Origin: Bacteroides fluxus YIT 12057
GTDB lineage: Bacteria; Bacteroidota; Bacteroidia; Bacteroidales; Bacteroidaceae
Assembly (NCBI RefSeq): GCF_000195635.1
Contig: NZ_GL882693.1
Span: forward strand, 56,444 to 96,535
Length of the DNA stretch: 40,092 nt
Reading direction: 5' to 3'
Below the pieces are notes generated by a model that worked only from the letters and a program-made list of their open reading frames with translations, searched no databases and was not told the DNA's origin. The position numbers and the translations under genes are program-made. Of the stretch, positions 32,030 to 40,092 are shown piece by piece (within the stretch, counting starts at the first letter, position 1; every line of letters starts with the position of its first letter).

Positions 32030-33232
32030 ATGAGTTTAATTTGGATTGTCAACATCCTGTCGGTATTCTTCCTGTGCGTGTTTTTCGCAGGAATCGTGAT
32101 ACCGCAGATTCTGCTCATCGCCTTCCGCAGGCGACTGTTCGACGAGCCGGACGAGCGGAAGATACATCAGTGTGTAGTGCCTCGCCTTGGCGGTATGGCC
32201 TTCAAGCCCGTAGTGTTCTTCTCCTTTGTCCTGCTTTTGGCGGTCAATGTCTCAACCGGACATGATGAGCTGCTTAAGGAAATAGGCGCAGAAGCGTTGC
32301 CATTGGCATACGCCTTCTGCGCCATCATCATGTTGTACCTTGTCGGCATTGCCGATGACCTTATCGGTGTGCGCTACCGTGCCAAGTTCTTTATCCAGAT
32401 AGTCTGCGGCATCATGCTGGTGGCTGGCGGAGTGGAACTGTCCGACCTTCACGGAATGCTGTTCATCCATTCCATGCCGTCGTGGATTAGCATCCCTCTC
32501 ACCGTTTTCGTTACGGTTTTCATCATCAATGCCATCAACCTCATCGACGGCATCGACGGACTGGCCTCTGGGCTGTGCAGCATTGCCTTCCTGTTCTACG
32601 GGATGACCTTCATCTGGTTCCACCAGTATCTCTATGCCATGCTTGCCTTCGCTACTTTGGGCGTACTCATACCATTTTATTATTACAAGGAAATATATAT
32701 CGAAACCGAACGAATTATCATTCGAAATTTCAAACAGAAGGATGCCGAAGGGTTGTTGGAGTATCTTTCCCATCCGCGTGTGAATTGCTTTGCCGGAGAC
32801 CGCCTTTGTTCCAGAGAGGCGGCATGGGCATATATGCAGTATTCCCCGAAAGACATGCTGCGCTATGCGGTGAGTCTGAAAAAAGATGACTTCATTATCG
32901 GTGACGTGTTCGCTTTGCGTGAGAATGAAGACACTTATAATGTGGGGTGGCATTTCAACAAACGTTTTGAAGGCAAAGGATTCGCTTGTGAAGCGGCAGC
33001 CGGATTGTTGGATTATCTTTTCCGAGAGGCGGGCGCACGGCGTATCTATGGATTTGTGGAAGATGACAATATCCGCTCCAAACGCTTATGCGAACGTCTT
33101 GGTATGCGCCGCGAAGGATGTTTCAAAGAGTTTGTGACATTCGTAAACAATCCTGACGGCTCCCCAAAATATGAAGATACCTGTGTTTATGCCATTCTCG
33201 AAAAAGAGTGGAATACCATCCGTCAGTGGTGA
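32030..33232 (+). CDS. Chimeric gene: truncated WecA-type transferase joined to a GNAT acetyltransferase
   Basis: 400 aa. Residues 1 to about 218 are a polyprenyl-phosphate glycosyltransferase (WecA/MraY family): VPRLGGMAF, GIADDLIG and INLIDGIDGLASG with several membrane helices. The sequence then leaves the family after VLIPFYYY, before the G-D-T-G-S motif and the last helices. From about 221 (IYIETERIIIRNFKQKDAEG) it is a complete GNAT N-acetyltransferase, with NKRFEGKGFACEAAAGLL and NIRSKRLCERLGMRREG. The transferase part should be inactive; the GNAT part may work. The GNAT lies 43 nt before the efflux operon. A recombination joint near 32690 is the simplest explanation. Confidence 0.8.
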   Translation: MSLIWIVNILSVFFLCVFFAGIVIPQILLIAFRRRLFDEPDERKIHQCVVPRLGGMAFKPVVFFSFVLLLAVNVSTGHDELLKEIGAEALPLAYAFCAIIMLYLVGIADDLIGVRYRAKFFIQIVCGIMLVAGGVELSDLHGMLFIHSMPSWISIPLTVFVTVFIINAINLIDGIDGLASGLCSIAFLFYGMTFIWFHQYLYAMLAFATLGVLIPFYYYKEIYIETERIIIRNFKQKDAEGLLEYLSHPRVNCFAGDRLCSREAAWAYMQYSPKDMLRYAVSLKKDDFIIGDVFALRENEDTYNVGWHFNKRFEGKGFACEAAAGLLDYLFREAGARRIYGFVEDDNIRSKRLCERLGMRREGCFKEFVTFVNNPDGSPKYEDTCVYAILEKEWNTIRQW

Positions 33233-33275
33233 CACACCAAACCTATTATGAATTAATACAAAACAAGAAGAAAAT

Positions 33276-34397
33276 ATGAACAAGCAATTCATTATCACGA
33301 ATTTCGCCGCATTTGCTCTCATGCTGTTCCTGCCGACCGGATGCAGGCAGGCGGACGGCAAGCAGGATGCGGTGCAGAGTTATCGGGTCATAAAGGTCGC
33401 GGCAAGTCCGGTGGAAATCTCCGAGTCCTATTCCGCCGCCATACGCGGACGGCAGGATGTGGACATCCTGCCGCAAATATCCGGGCGCATTATCCGTCTG
33501 AAAGTGAAAGAGGGTGAACGGGTGAAGACCGGTCAAGTATTGGCTGTAATTGACCAAGTGCCCTATCGGGCGGCATTACGCACGGCGCAGGCCAATGTCA
33601 GCGCGGCACAGGCAAAAGTGGAAACGGCAAGAATCGAGCTGCGGGGCAAGCAGGCATTGTTTGACGAGAAGGTCATATCCGACTACGAGCTTTCTCTCGC
33701 CCGGAACCAACTGGCAGTGGCGTGTGCTGAACTCGAACAGGCAAAGGCACAAGAATCGGATGCACGCAACAATCTCTCCTATACGGAAATCAAAAGCCCG
33801 AGCAACGGAGTAGTAGGCACATTGCCCTATCGCATCGGTGCGCTTGTCGGTCCCAATATGGCACAGCCTTTCACGGTCGTGTCCGACAATGCGGAGATGT
33901 ATGCCTATTTCTCCATTTCGGAGAATATGCTACGGCGATATTCGGCTCGCTATGGCTCGATTGACAGCATGATAGCCGGGACGCCGGAAGTGGGCCTGCA
34001 ACTCAACGACGGCAGCCTGTACAAGGCGAAAGGACGTATTGAAACCGTAAGCGGCGTGGTGGATCCTGTTACCGGAACGGTACAAATCAAAGCCCTGTTC
34101 CCCAATCCCGACCGCGAACTGTTGAGTGGCAGCATCGGCAATGTCATCCTTCAAAACCCGAAAACGGAGGCCGTAACCATTCCCATGACCGCCACCGTGG
34201 AACTGCAGGACAAGATTATCGCTTACCGTCTGAAAAACGGACAGGCGGAAGCCGCCTATCTCACGGTGGACCGCCTGAACGACGGCAACCGGTTTATCGT
34301 AAAAGAAGGTCTTTCGGTCGGTGACACCATTGTCGCCGAAGGCGTGGGACTGGTGAGAGAAGGCATGAGCATAACCCCTAAAAACGAAACGAAATGA
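33276..34397 (+). CDS. RND efflux membrane-fusion protein (AcrA type)
   Basis: 373 aa. Lipobox PTGC (Cys23). Typical MFP parts: biotinyl-lipoyl halves (VDILPQISGRIIRLKVKEGE, then AEIKSPSNGVVGTL-like YTEIKSPSNG), an alpha-hairpin (about 100-170), and a beta-barrel ending VGDTIVAEGVGLVREGM. It connects the inner-membrane pump and the outer-membrane factor in the periplasm. The stop overlaps the pump start (34394-34397). Substrate cannot be told from sequence. Confidence 0.92.
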   Translation: MNKQFIITNFAAFALMLFLPTGCRQADGKQDAVQSYRVIKVAASPVEISESYSAAIRGRQDVDILPQISGRIIRLKVKEGERVKTGQVLAVIDQVPYRAALRTAQANVSAAQAKVETARIELRGKQALFDEKVISDYELSLARNQLAVACAELEQAKAQESDARNNLSYTEIKSPSNGVVGTLPYRIGALVGPNMAQPFTVVSDNAEMYAYFSISENMLRRYSARYGSIDSMIAGTPEVGLQLNDGSLYKAKGRIETVSGVVDPVTGTVQIKALFPNPDRELLSGSIGNVILQNPKTEAVTIPMTATVELQDKIIAYRLKNGQAEAAYLTVDRLNDGNRFIVKEGLSVGDTIVAEGVGLVREGMSITPKNETK

Positions 34398-37300
34398 ACC
34401 TGCGATTTTTTATAGACCGCCCGGTGTTTTCGGGCGTTATCTCGGTGGTGATTGTACTGTTGGGCATGATTTCCATGTTTTCCTTGCCGGTGGAACAATA
34501 CCCCGACATCGCACCTCCGACCATCAACGTATTCGCAACTTATCCTGGAGCAAACGCTGAAACTGTGCAGAAGGCAGTGATAACCCCTCTGGAAGAAGCC
34601 ATCAACGGCGTGGAAGACATGACCTATATGACTTCCACGGCATCGAATACGGGCGATGCTTCCATCAACATCTATTTCAAGCAGGGAACCAACGCGGACA
34701 TGGCGGCGGTAAACGTGCAGAACCGCGTGAACGGCGCGCTGAGCCAGCTTCCGGCGGAAGCCACCAAGACCGGTGTCACCACTGAAAAGCAGCAGAATGC
34801 CGAACTGATGACTTTCGCGCTCTATTCGCCCGATGACCGCTTCGACCAGACTTTCCTGAACAATTACTTGAAAATCAATGTCGAGCCGAGGCTGAAACGT
34901 ATCAGCGGCGTGGGAAAGGCACAGTTGTTCGGTTCCAACTACAGCATGCGACTTTGGCTGCGTCCCGACAAGATGGCGCAATACGGGCTTATCCCCGATG
35001 ACATATCCACCGTACTCGCACGACAGAACATCGAGGCCGCCACCGGCTCCTTCGGTGCCAATCATCCTACCGCCAATGAATACACGATGAAATACCGCGG
35101 ACGCTTGTCCGGCGCGGAAGAGTTCGGTGAGTTGGTCATCAAGTCACTGCCGGGCGGCAATGTGCTTCGGCTGAAGGAGGTTGCCGATGTGGAACTGGGC
35201 GATGAATACTACAACTATTCCTCCGAAGTGAACGGGCATCCGGCAGCCATGATGCTCATCAACCAGAAAGCCGGGTCCAATGCTTCAAGCACCATCAAGG
35301 AGATTCACGAAGTGCTTGACGACCTCAGCCGGGACTTGCCCGAAGGGACGGAATTCGTGGTGCTTACCGATACCAACAAGTTCCTGTATGCTTCCATCAA
35401 TTCTGTTATCCGGACACTTATTGAAGCGATACTTCTGGTTATCGTGGTGGTATATGTATTTTTGCAAGATATTAAGTCCACGCTTATTCCTACGATATCC
35501 ATTTTCGTCTCCATTATCGGTACGTTCGCCGTGATGTCCATGATCGGCTTCTCCGTCAACCTGCTCACCCTGTTCGCGCTTGTGCTTGCCATCGGAACTG
35601 TGGTCGATGATGCCATTGTGGTGGTGGAAGCGGTGCAGGCGAAGTTCGACGAGGGCTATCAGTCTGCGGTTCTCGCGGCTGATGATGCCATGAAAGGCGT
35701 TTCGTCGGCTATCCTGACCTCTACCATCATCTTTATGGCAGTGTTTTTCCCCGTTGCCATGATGGGCGGGACTTCGGGAGCGTTCTACACGCAGTTCGGT
35801 ATCACGATGGCTGTTGCCGTGGGAATCTCGGCAGTCAATGCCTTCACACTCTCACCGGCACTTTGCGCGCTGCTGCTGAAACCCTATATCGATGAGCAGG
35901 GCAACACCAAGAACAATTTTGCAGCCCGTTTCCGTAAAGCGTTCAATGCCGTCTTCGACCGTCTGAGCCGACGCTATGTACGTGGAGTGATGTTCATTAT
36001 CCATCGCCGATGGCTGTTGTGGAGCATCATAGGCATTTCTTTCGGGTTGCTGGTGCTGCTGGTCAATGTCACAAAGACGGGACTTATTCCCGAAGAGGAC
36101 ACCGGGACGGTCATGGTGAGCATGAACACGAAGCCCGGCACATCCATGGCTCAGACAAGTAAGGTGATGGAGCGTATCAACAGCCGTCTCGACAGCATCG
36201 GCGAGATTGAATACAGCGGTGCGGTCGCCGGTTTCTCTTTCAGCGGTTCCGGTCCCTCGCAGGCGATGTATTTCGTGACACTCAAAGACTGGGAGCAGCG
36301 TAAGGGAGAGGGGCAGTCGGTCAATGATGTCATCGGAAAGATTTATGCCGCCACTTCGGATATTCCCGATGCCACGGTGTTCGCCATGTCGCCTCCGATG
36401 ATTGCCGGGTACGGCATGGGAAACGGTTTCGAGCTTTATTTGCAGGACAAGGCGGGCGGAAACATCGCCGCCTTCAAGGAAGAGGCAGACAAGTTTGTCG
36501 AAGCCTTGTCGCAGCGACCCGAAATCGGCGAAGTCTATTCCTCCTTTGCCACGGATTATCCGCAATACTGGGTGGATATCGATGCCGCCAAATGCGAACA
36601 GTCGGGTGTGTCGCCCGCAGATGTGCTTTCCACATTGTCGGGCTATTATACCGGACAATATGTTTCCGACTTCAACCGGTTCTCCAAGCTCTACCATGTG
36701 ACCATGCAGGCTCCGGCGGAATATCGTGTGAATGCGGAATCCCTGCACCACATGTATGTGCGTGCCACCGATGGCGGCATGTCGCCTTTGAGCCGGTTCG
36801 TGCGCCTGACCAAGACCAACGGCCCGTCAGACCTCACCCGTTTCAACCTGTTCAACGCCATCTCGATTAGCGGGTCTCCGGCTCAGGGCTACAGTTCGGG
36901 GCAGGTGCTCGAAGCCATCGGCGAGACGGCACGTGAAGTGCTTCCGTCAAATTACACATACGAGTTTGGCGGCATTTCGCGTGAGGAAAGCAAGACGACC
37001 AACAATGCCACGCTTATATTCCTGCTCTGCATGGTTCTGGTCTATCTGATTCTGTGCGCCTTGTATGAGAGCGTGTTCATACCCTTCGCGGTTCTGTTGT
37101 CGGTGCCTTGCGGACTGATGGGCAGTTTCCTGTTTGCGTGGCTCTTCGGTCTGGAGAACAACATCTACATGCAGACCGGACTTATCATGATTATAGGCCT
37201 GCTTGCCAAGACAGCGATCCTGCTTACCGAATACGCCGGTAAACGGCGGTCGGAAGGCATGACGCTGGCACAGGCGGCATACAGTGCGGCAAAAGTCCGC

Positions 37301-37507
37301 CTGCGCCCCATATTGATGACTGTGTTGTCCATGGTGTTCGGTCTTGTCCCGCTGATGATGGCGCACGGAGTGGGTGCCAACGGCAGCCGTTCGCTTGCCA
37401 CAGGTGTAATCGGTGGAATGATTGTAGGTACTTTGGCTCTGTTGTTCCTTGTGCCGTCATTGTTTATTGTATTCCAATATATCCAAGAACGTGTTAAGCA
37501 TAATTAA
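34394..37507 (+). CDS. RND multidrug efflux pump (HAE1, AcrB type)
   Basis: 1037 aa, full length. The proton relay is intact: VVDDAIVVVE (Asp405, Asp406) and GLLAKTAILLTEYA (Lys939). It begins FFIDRPVFSGVISVVIVLLG and has twelve expected membrane helices with two large periplasmic loops. In Bacteroides such pumps (BmeB family) export drugs, bile salts and detergents. It overlaps the MFP gene by 4 nt and is followed directly by the outer-membrane factor. Confidence 0.95.
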   Translation: MNLRFFIDRPVFSGVISVVIVLLGMISMFSLPVEQYPDIAPPTINVFATYPGANAETVQKAVITPLEEAINGVEDMTYMTSTASNTGDASINIYFKQGTNADMAAVNVQNRVNGALSQLPAEATKTGVTTEKQQNAELMTFALYSPDDRFDQTFLNNYLKINVEPRLKRISGVGKAQLFGSNYSMRLWLRPDKMAQYGLIPDDISTVLARQNIEAATGSFGANHPTANEYTMKYRGRLSGAEEFGELVIKSLPGGNVLRLKEVADVELGDEYYNYSSEVNGHPAAMMLINQKAGSNASSTIKEIHEVLDDLSRDLPEGTEFVVLTDTNKFLYASINSVIRTLIEAILLVIVVVYVFLQDIKSTLIPTISIFVSIIGTFAVMSMIGFSVNLLTLFALVLAIGTVVDDAIVVVEAVQAKFDEGYQSAVLAADDAMKGVSSAILTSTIIFMAVFFPVAMMGGTSGAFYTQFGITMAVAVGISAVNAFTLSPALCALLLKPYIDEQGNTKNNFAARFRKAFNAVFDRLSRRYVRGVMFIIHRRWLLWSIIGISFGLLVLLVNVTKTGLIPEEDTGTVMVSMNTKPGTSMAQTSKVMERINSRLDSIGEIEYSGAVAGFSFSGSGPSQAMYFVTLKDWEQRKGEGQSVNDVIGKIYAATSDIPDATVFAMSPPMIAGYGMGNGFELYLQDKAGGNIAAFKEEADKFVEALSQRPEIGEVYSSFATDYPQYWVDIDAAKCEQSGVSPADVLSTLSGYYTGQYVSDFNRFSKLYHVTMQAPAEYRVNAESLHHMYVRATDGGMSPLSRFVRLTKTNGPSDLTRFNLFNAISISGSPAQGYSSGQVLEAIGETAREVLPSNYTYEFGGISREESKTTNNATLIFLLCMVLVYLILCALYESVFIPFAVLLSVPCGLMGSFLFAWLFGLENNIYMQTGLIMIIGLLAKTAILLTEYAGKRRSEGMTLAQAAYSAAKVRLRPILMTVLSMVFGLVPLMMAHGVGANGSRSLATGVIGGMIVGTLALLFLVPSLFIVFQYIQERVKHN

Positions 37508-38866
37508 ATGAAGAAGACAGTAATATATATCATATTGTCGGGATGGATGCTTGCCGGCTGTGGCACATACAGCCGGTATCATCGCCCTGACCTCTCAACG
37601 GAGAATCTGTATCGGGACATGCCGGCGGACATTGATACAATGACCATCGCGTCCCTGTCGTGGCGGGAAATGTTTACCGACCCGAAACTCCAGTCCTTGA
37701 TTGAAACCGGACTTGAACGGAACGCAGACCTCAATGTGGCACGGTTACGCGTGGAAGCGGCAGAAGCCGTCCTGATGACTGCCAGACTATCATATCTTCC
37801 ATCACTGGGACTGACTGCCGAAGGTAATGCCAATAAACATGACGGAGCAACGGCAAAGACATATAATGTGGGAGCGTCGGCAAGCTGGGAACTGGACATC
37901 TTCGGCAAACTTACGGCGGCAAAGCGTGGCGCAGCCGCCGCATTACAAGGAAGCCGTGCCTACCGGCAGGCCGTACAGACACAGCTTGTCGCCACTATTG
38001 CAGACAGTTACTACACCCTTGCCATGCTTGACGCACAAATGACAATAAGTAACCGGACTTTGGAGAACTGGCGGACTACCGTACGCACTCTTGAAGCGTT
38101 GAAAAAAGTGGGGAAATCAAACGAGGCTGGCGTATTGCAGGCAAAGGCGAACGTGATGCGACTCGAAGCATCCCTGTTATCCATACGCAAGAGTATTTCC
38201 GAAACAGAAAACGCCCTGTCTGCGATACTTGCCATGCCGTCACACTCGATTGGACGAAGTGATCTGGCCGAGGCTGCTTTCCCCGATACTGTCTCGATCG
38301 GAGTCCCTTTGCAACTGCTTTCCAACCGTCCCGACGTGCGTCAGGCTGAAATGGAACTGGCGCAAGCATTCTACGCCACCAATGCGGCCCGTGCCGCCTT
38401 CTATCCCAATATTACCCTCTCGGGAATTCTTGGATGGACTAATAACGGCGGTGGCGTAATCGTAAATCCCGGACAATGGTTACTTAATGCCATCGGTTCC
38501 CTGACACAGCCGTTATTCAACCGGGGCGTAAACATCGCCAACTTGAAGATAGCCAAAAGCCGTCAGGAAGAAGCCAAACTGTTGTTCCGGCAATCATTAC
38601 TGAACGCAGGAAAGGAAGTGAACGATGCTCTGACCGCATGGCAGACGGCAAAATCGCAAATTGAAATCAATGCTCGGCAGGTTGAAACATTATGCGACGC
38701 TGTGCGAAAGACAGAATCGCTGATGCGTCATTCCAATACCACCTATCTGGAAGTGCTGACCGCCAAACAGTCTCTTCTCGAAGCGGAAGTGCAACAGTTA
38801 CAAACTCGTTTTGAACGCATACAAAGTATAATTAAACTTTACCATGCGTTGGGAGGAGGAATGTAA
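37508..38866 (+). CDS. Outer-membrane efflux lipoprotein (NodT/OprM type)
   Basis: 452 aa. Lipobox LAGC (Cys18). Two outer-membrane-efflux repeats: first LSWREMFTDPKLQSLIETGL and a long helical segment, second LLSNRPDVRQAEMELAQAFYATNAARAAFYPNITLSG. The end TYLEVLTAKQSLLEAEVQQL is typical. It forms the trimeric exit duct of the RND system. It starts one base after the pump's stop; all three efflux genes are intact and co-directional. Confidence 0.94.
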   Translation: MKKTVIYIILSGWMLAGCGTYSRYHRPDLSTENLYRDMPADIDTMTIASLSWREMFTDPKLQSLIETGLERNADLNVARLRVEAAEAVLMTARLSYLPSLGLTAEGNANKHDGATAKTYNVGASASWELDIFGKLTAAKRGAAAALQGSRAYRQAVQTQLVATIADSYYTLAMLDAQMTISNRTLENWRTTVRTLEALKKVGKSNEAGVLQAKANVMRLEASLLSIRKSISETENALSAILAMPSHSIGRSDLAEAAFPDTVSIGVPLQLLSNRPDVRQAEMELAQAFYATNAARAAFYPNITLSGILGWTNNGGGVIVNPGQWLLNAIGSLTQPLFNRGVNIANLKIAKSRQEEAKLLFRQSLLNAGKEVNDALTAWQTAKSQIEINARQVETLCDAVRKTESLMRHSNTTYLEVLTAKQSLLEAEVQQLQTRFERIQSIIKLYHALGGGM

Positions 38867-38953
38867 CTTTACAAGAATTATAACCTAATACTGAACCATG
38901 TTGTGTAATTTTTATATTTCAGTCGTCATAAACTTATAAATAAGTAATTTAGT

Positions 38954-39332
38954 ATGCAAAAACAAATTAAAAAGTCTTCTCTTTTTTTGAAGAGAAGCAA
39001 CACCTGACCCACTTCGCTACCGAACAGGATGTAGCAGAAGAATTGTTTGAGTTACTCTTAGAAGCGAGAGAACTCTATCTTCAGGATGTGATTTTGAATG
39101 GCAAGCGGTATGACCGCTATGTGGATGACTTCATCAACAGTCATCGGTATATCAACTGCAACAGTGCAATTTGCCGAAACTGCCACGAGATGAACATCCA
39201 CATCGTCAAGGGACTGCTGAACGAATGCGCCCACCTTATCCAGCCTCTTTTTGAGGCATCCGACTTCTCCTTTGAGAAGTGTATGGAGTTACAAAGGAAG
39301 TATGACCGCTCGGAACCGTTGCCGCCATACAG
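38954..39332 (+). pseudogene. 5' fragment of a paralogue of the 3190 gene, frameshifted and truncated
   Basis: ATG 38954 reads MQKQIKKSSLF into a run of seven T (38982-38988). A -1 shift then gives FEEKQHLTHFATEQDVAEEL and a sequence parallel to the 3190 protein (LFELLLEARELYLQD, SHRYINCNSAICRNC). The T run lies in a perfect hairpin, CTTCTCTT / AAGAGAAG, as in the other copy. Similarity ends near 39330, where glmS sequence begins in another frame. The first clean frame begins at TTG 39043. No function is known. Confidence 0.6.
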
Positions 39333-40079
39333 TTGGCACGGAGCAAGGGGGCTTTTGTGTATGGCATCTGCAACGTCGTGGGTGCCTCTATCCCAAGAAA
39401 TACGGATTCCGGGACATACATCCATGTAGGACCTGAGATAGGTGTGGCTTCTACCAAGGCTTTTACAGGACAGGTAACGGTGCTGATGCTGCTTGCCCTC
39501 TGCGTGGGACAGATGCGTGGTACTGTGGATGATGCAACCGTAGAGAGGATTGTCCGGGAGTTGAAGAACATGCCCCTATATATAAAAGATGTGTTGGGAC
39601 TTGCTGACAAAATCAAGAACTTGTCGAAGATATACACCTATGCCCGCAACTTCCTTTATCTCGGTCGTGGGTACAACTACCCCACCGCCCTTGAAGGTGC
39701 GTTGAAGCTGAAAGAAATATCCTATATCCATGCGGAGGGTTATCCTGCTGCGGAAATGAAGCATGGACCGATTGCACTTGTAGATAGCGAGATGCCCACG
39801 GTGGTCATTGCTCCAACGGACTCGCTGTATGACAAGATAATCAGTAATGTAAGGCAGGTGAAGGCGCGTGGCGGTACGGTTGTCGCCATCATTACCAAGG
39901 GCAATGACGCAATGAAGGACATCGCCGACCATTGCCTTGAAGTGCCCGACGTACCCGAATGCCTTACACCTCTCGTTGTTTCCGTCCCATTGCAGTTGCT
40001 GGCCTATTACATCGCCATCAACAAGGATAGGAATGTTGACCAGCCAAGAAACCTTGCTAAATCAGTTACCGTAGAATGA
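39333..40079 (+). pseudogene. glmS: glmS 3' fragment (second SIS domain of glutamine-fructose-6-phosphate aminotransferase)
   Basis: 248 codons beginning at LARSKGAFVYGICN, a site inside the first SIS domain of GlmS. The remainder is intact: EIGVASTKAFTGQVTVL, ALEGALKLKEISYIHAEGY, EMKHGPIALVD, and the universal end PRNLAKSVTVE. The glutaminase domain and about 350 residues are missing. GlmS makes glucosamine-6-phosphate for the cell wall and is normally essential, so a complete copy must exist elsewhere, or this junction is an artefact of assembly. It has no credible start signal of its own. Confidence 0.88.
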
Positions 40080-40092
40080 ATAGAATATTATC

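Noticed and set aside
35852..36751. Minus-strand frame of 299 codons opposite the RND pump
   Set aside because: Antisense shadow of a highly conserved transporter; low-complexity His/Arg-rich translation.

Overview
The window is Bacteroidales DNA (Bacteroides, Parabacteroides or Prevotella type). Several promoters match the Bacteroidetes form (-33 TTG or TTTG, about 20 nt, -7 TAnnTTTG), the conjugation genes are of the CTnDOT family, and a NusG-like UpxY regulator is present. I could run no database search; names rest on motifs, gene order and family knowledge.

Layout. (1) 1-109 is the end of a type II-C-like CRISPR array with a 47-nt repeat, a 30-nt spacer and a promoter inside each repeat. 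(2) 150-872 is a decayed IS66 remnant lying against it. (3) 1038-7014 is the integration and maintenance end of an integrative element: a Zn-finger/HTH protein, a tyrosine integrase, an unknown protein with a frameshifted start, two excisionase-like HTH proteins, a RepA-like ATPase and a primase. This order resembles NBU-type mobilizable units, but no relaxase follows. Two copies of a palindromic repeat sit between ATPase and primase. (4) 7109-9738 is a self-contained cassette with its own promoter and terminator: a winged-helix AbiEi-like regulator, an AbiEii/MenT-type nucleotidyltransferase and a metallophosphoesterase, all with overlapping ends. I regard it as the best candidate for a new defence or toxin-antitoxin system. 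(5) 9898-29554 is a conjugation operon: two TraE-like pilins, TraF, the VirB4-like ATPase TraG, three secreted proteins, an inserted phage-type BRO/KilAC regulator with a partner, TraJ, K, L, M, N and O, two surface lipoproteins (one fimbrillin-like), the VirD4/MobC coupling protein and a lysozyme. A structured RNA motif occurs twice between tra genes, and a palindrome family marks several gene ends.

(6) 29643-31929 looks like the head of a phase-variable capsule or exopolysaccharide locus. A second tyrosine recombinase is followed by a 165-bp segment between inverted repeats. Inside it a consensus promoter points away from the downstream UpxY antiterminator gene, so the window appears to show the OFF orientation. 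(7) 32030-38866 begins with a WecA-type glycosyltransferase cut off at about residue 218 and joined in frame to a GNAT acetyltransferase. An intact RND efflux operon follows (MFP, inner-membrane pump, TolC-like factor). (8) 38954-40079 holds a fragment of a paralogue of the unknown protein at 3190, joined to the 3' third of glmS. Truncated genes on both sides of the efflux operon suggest that this segment has been rearranged.

How the parts work together: the integrase, excisionase-like proteins, ATPase and primase would handle excision and replication of the element. The tra operon would build the mating channel. The nucleotidyltransferase cassette is probably cargo for defence or stability. 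The right-hand third concerns the cell surface and drug efflux.
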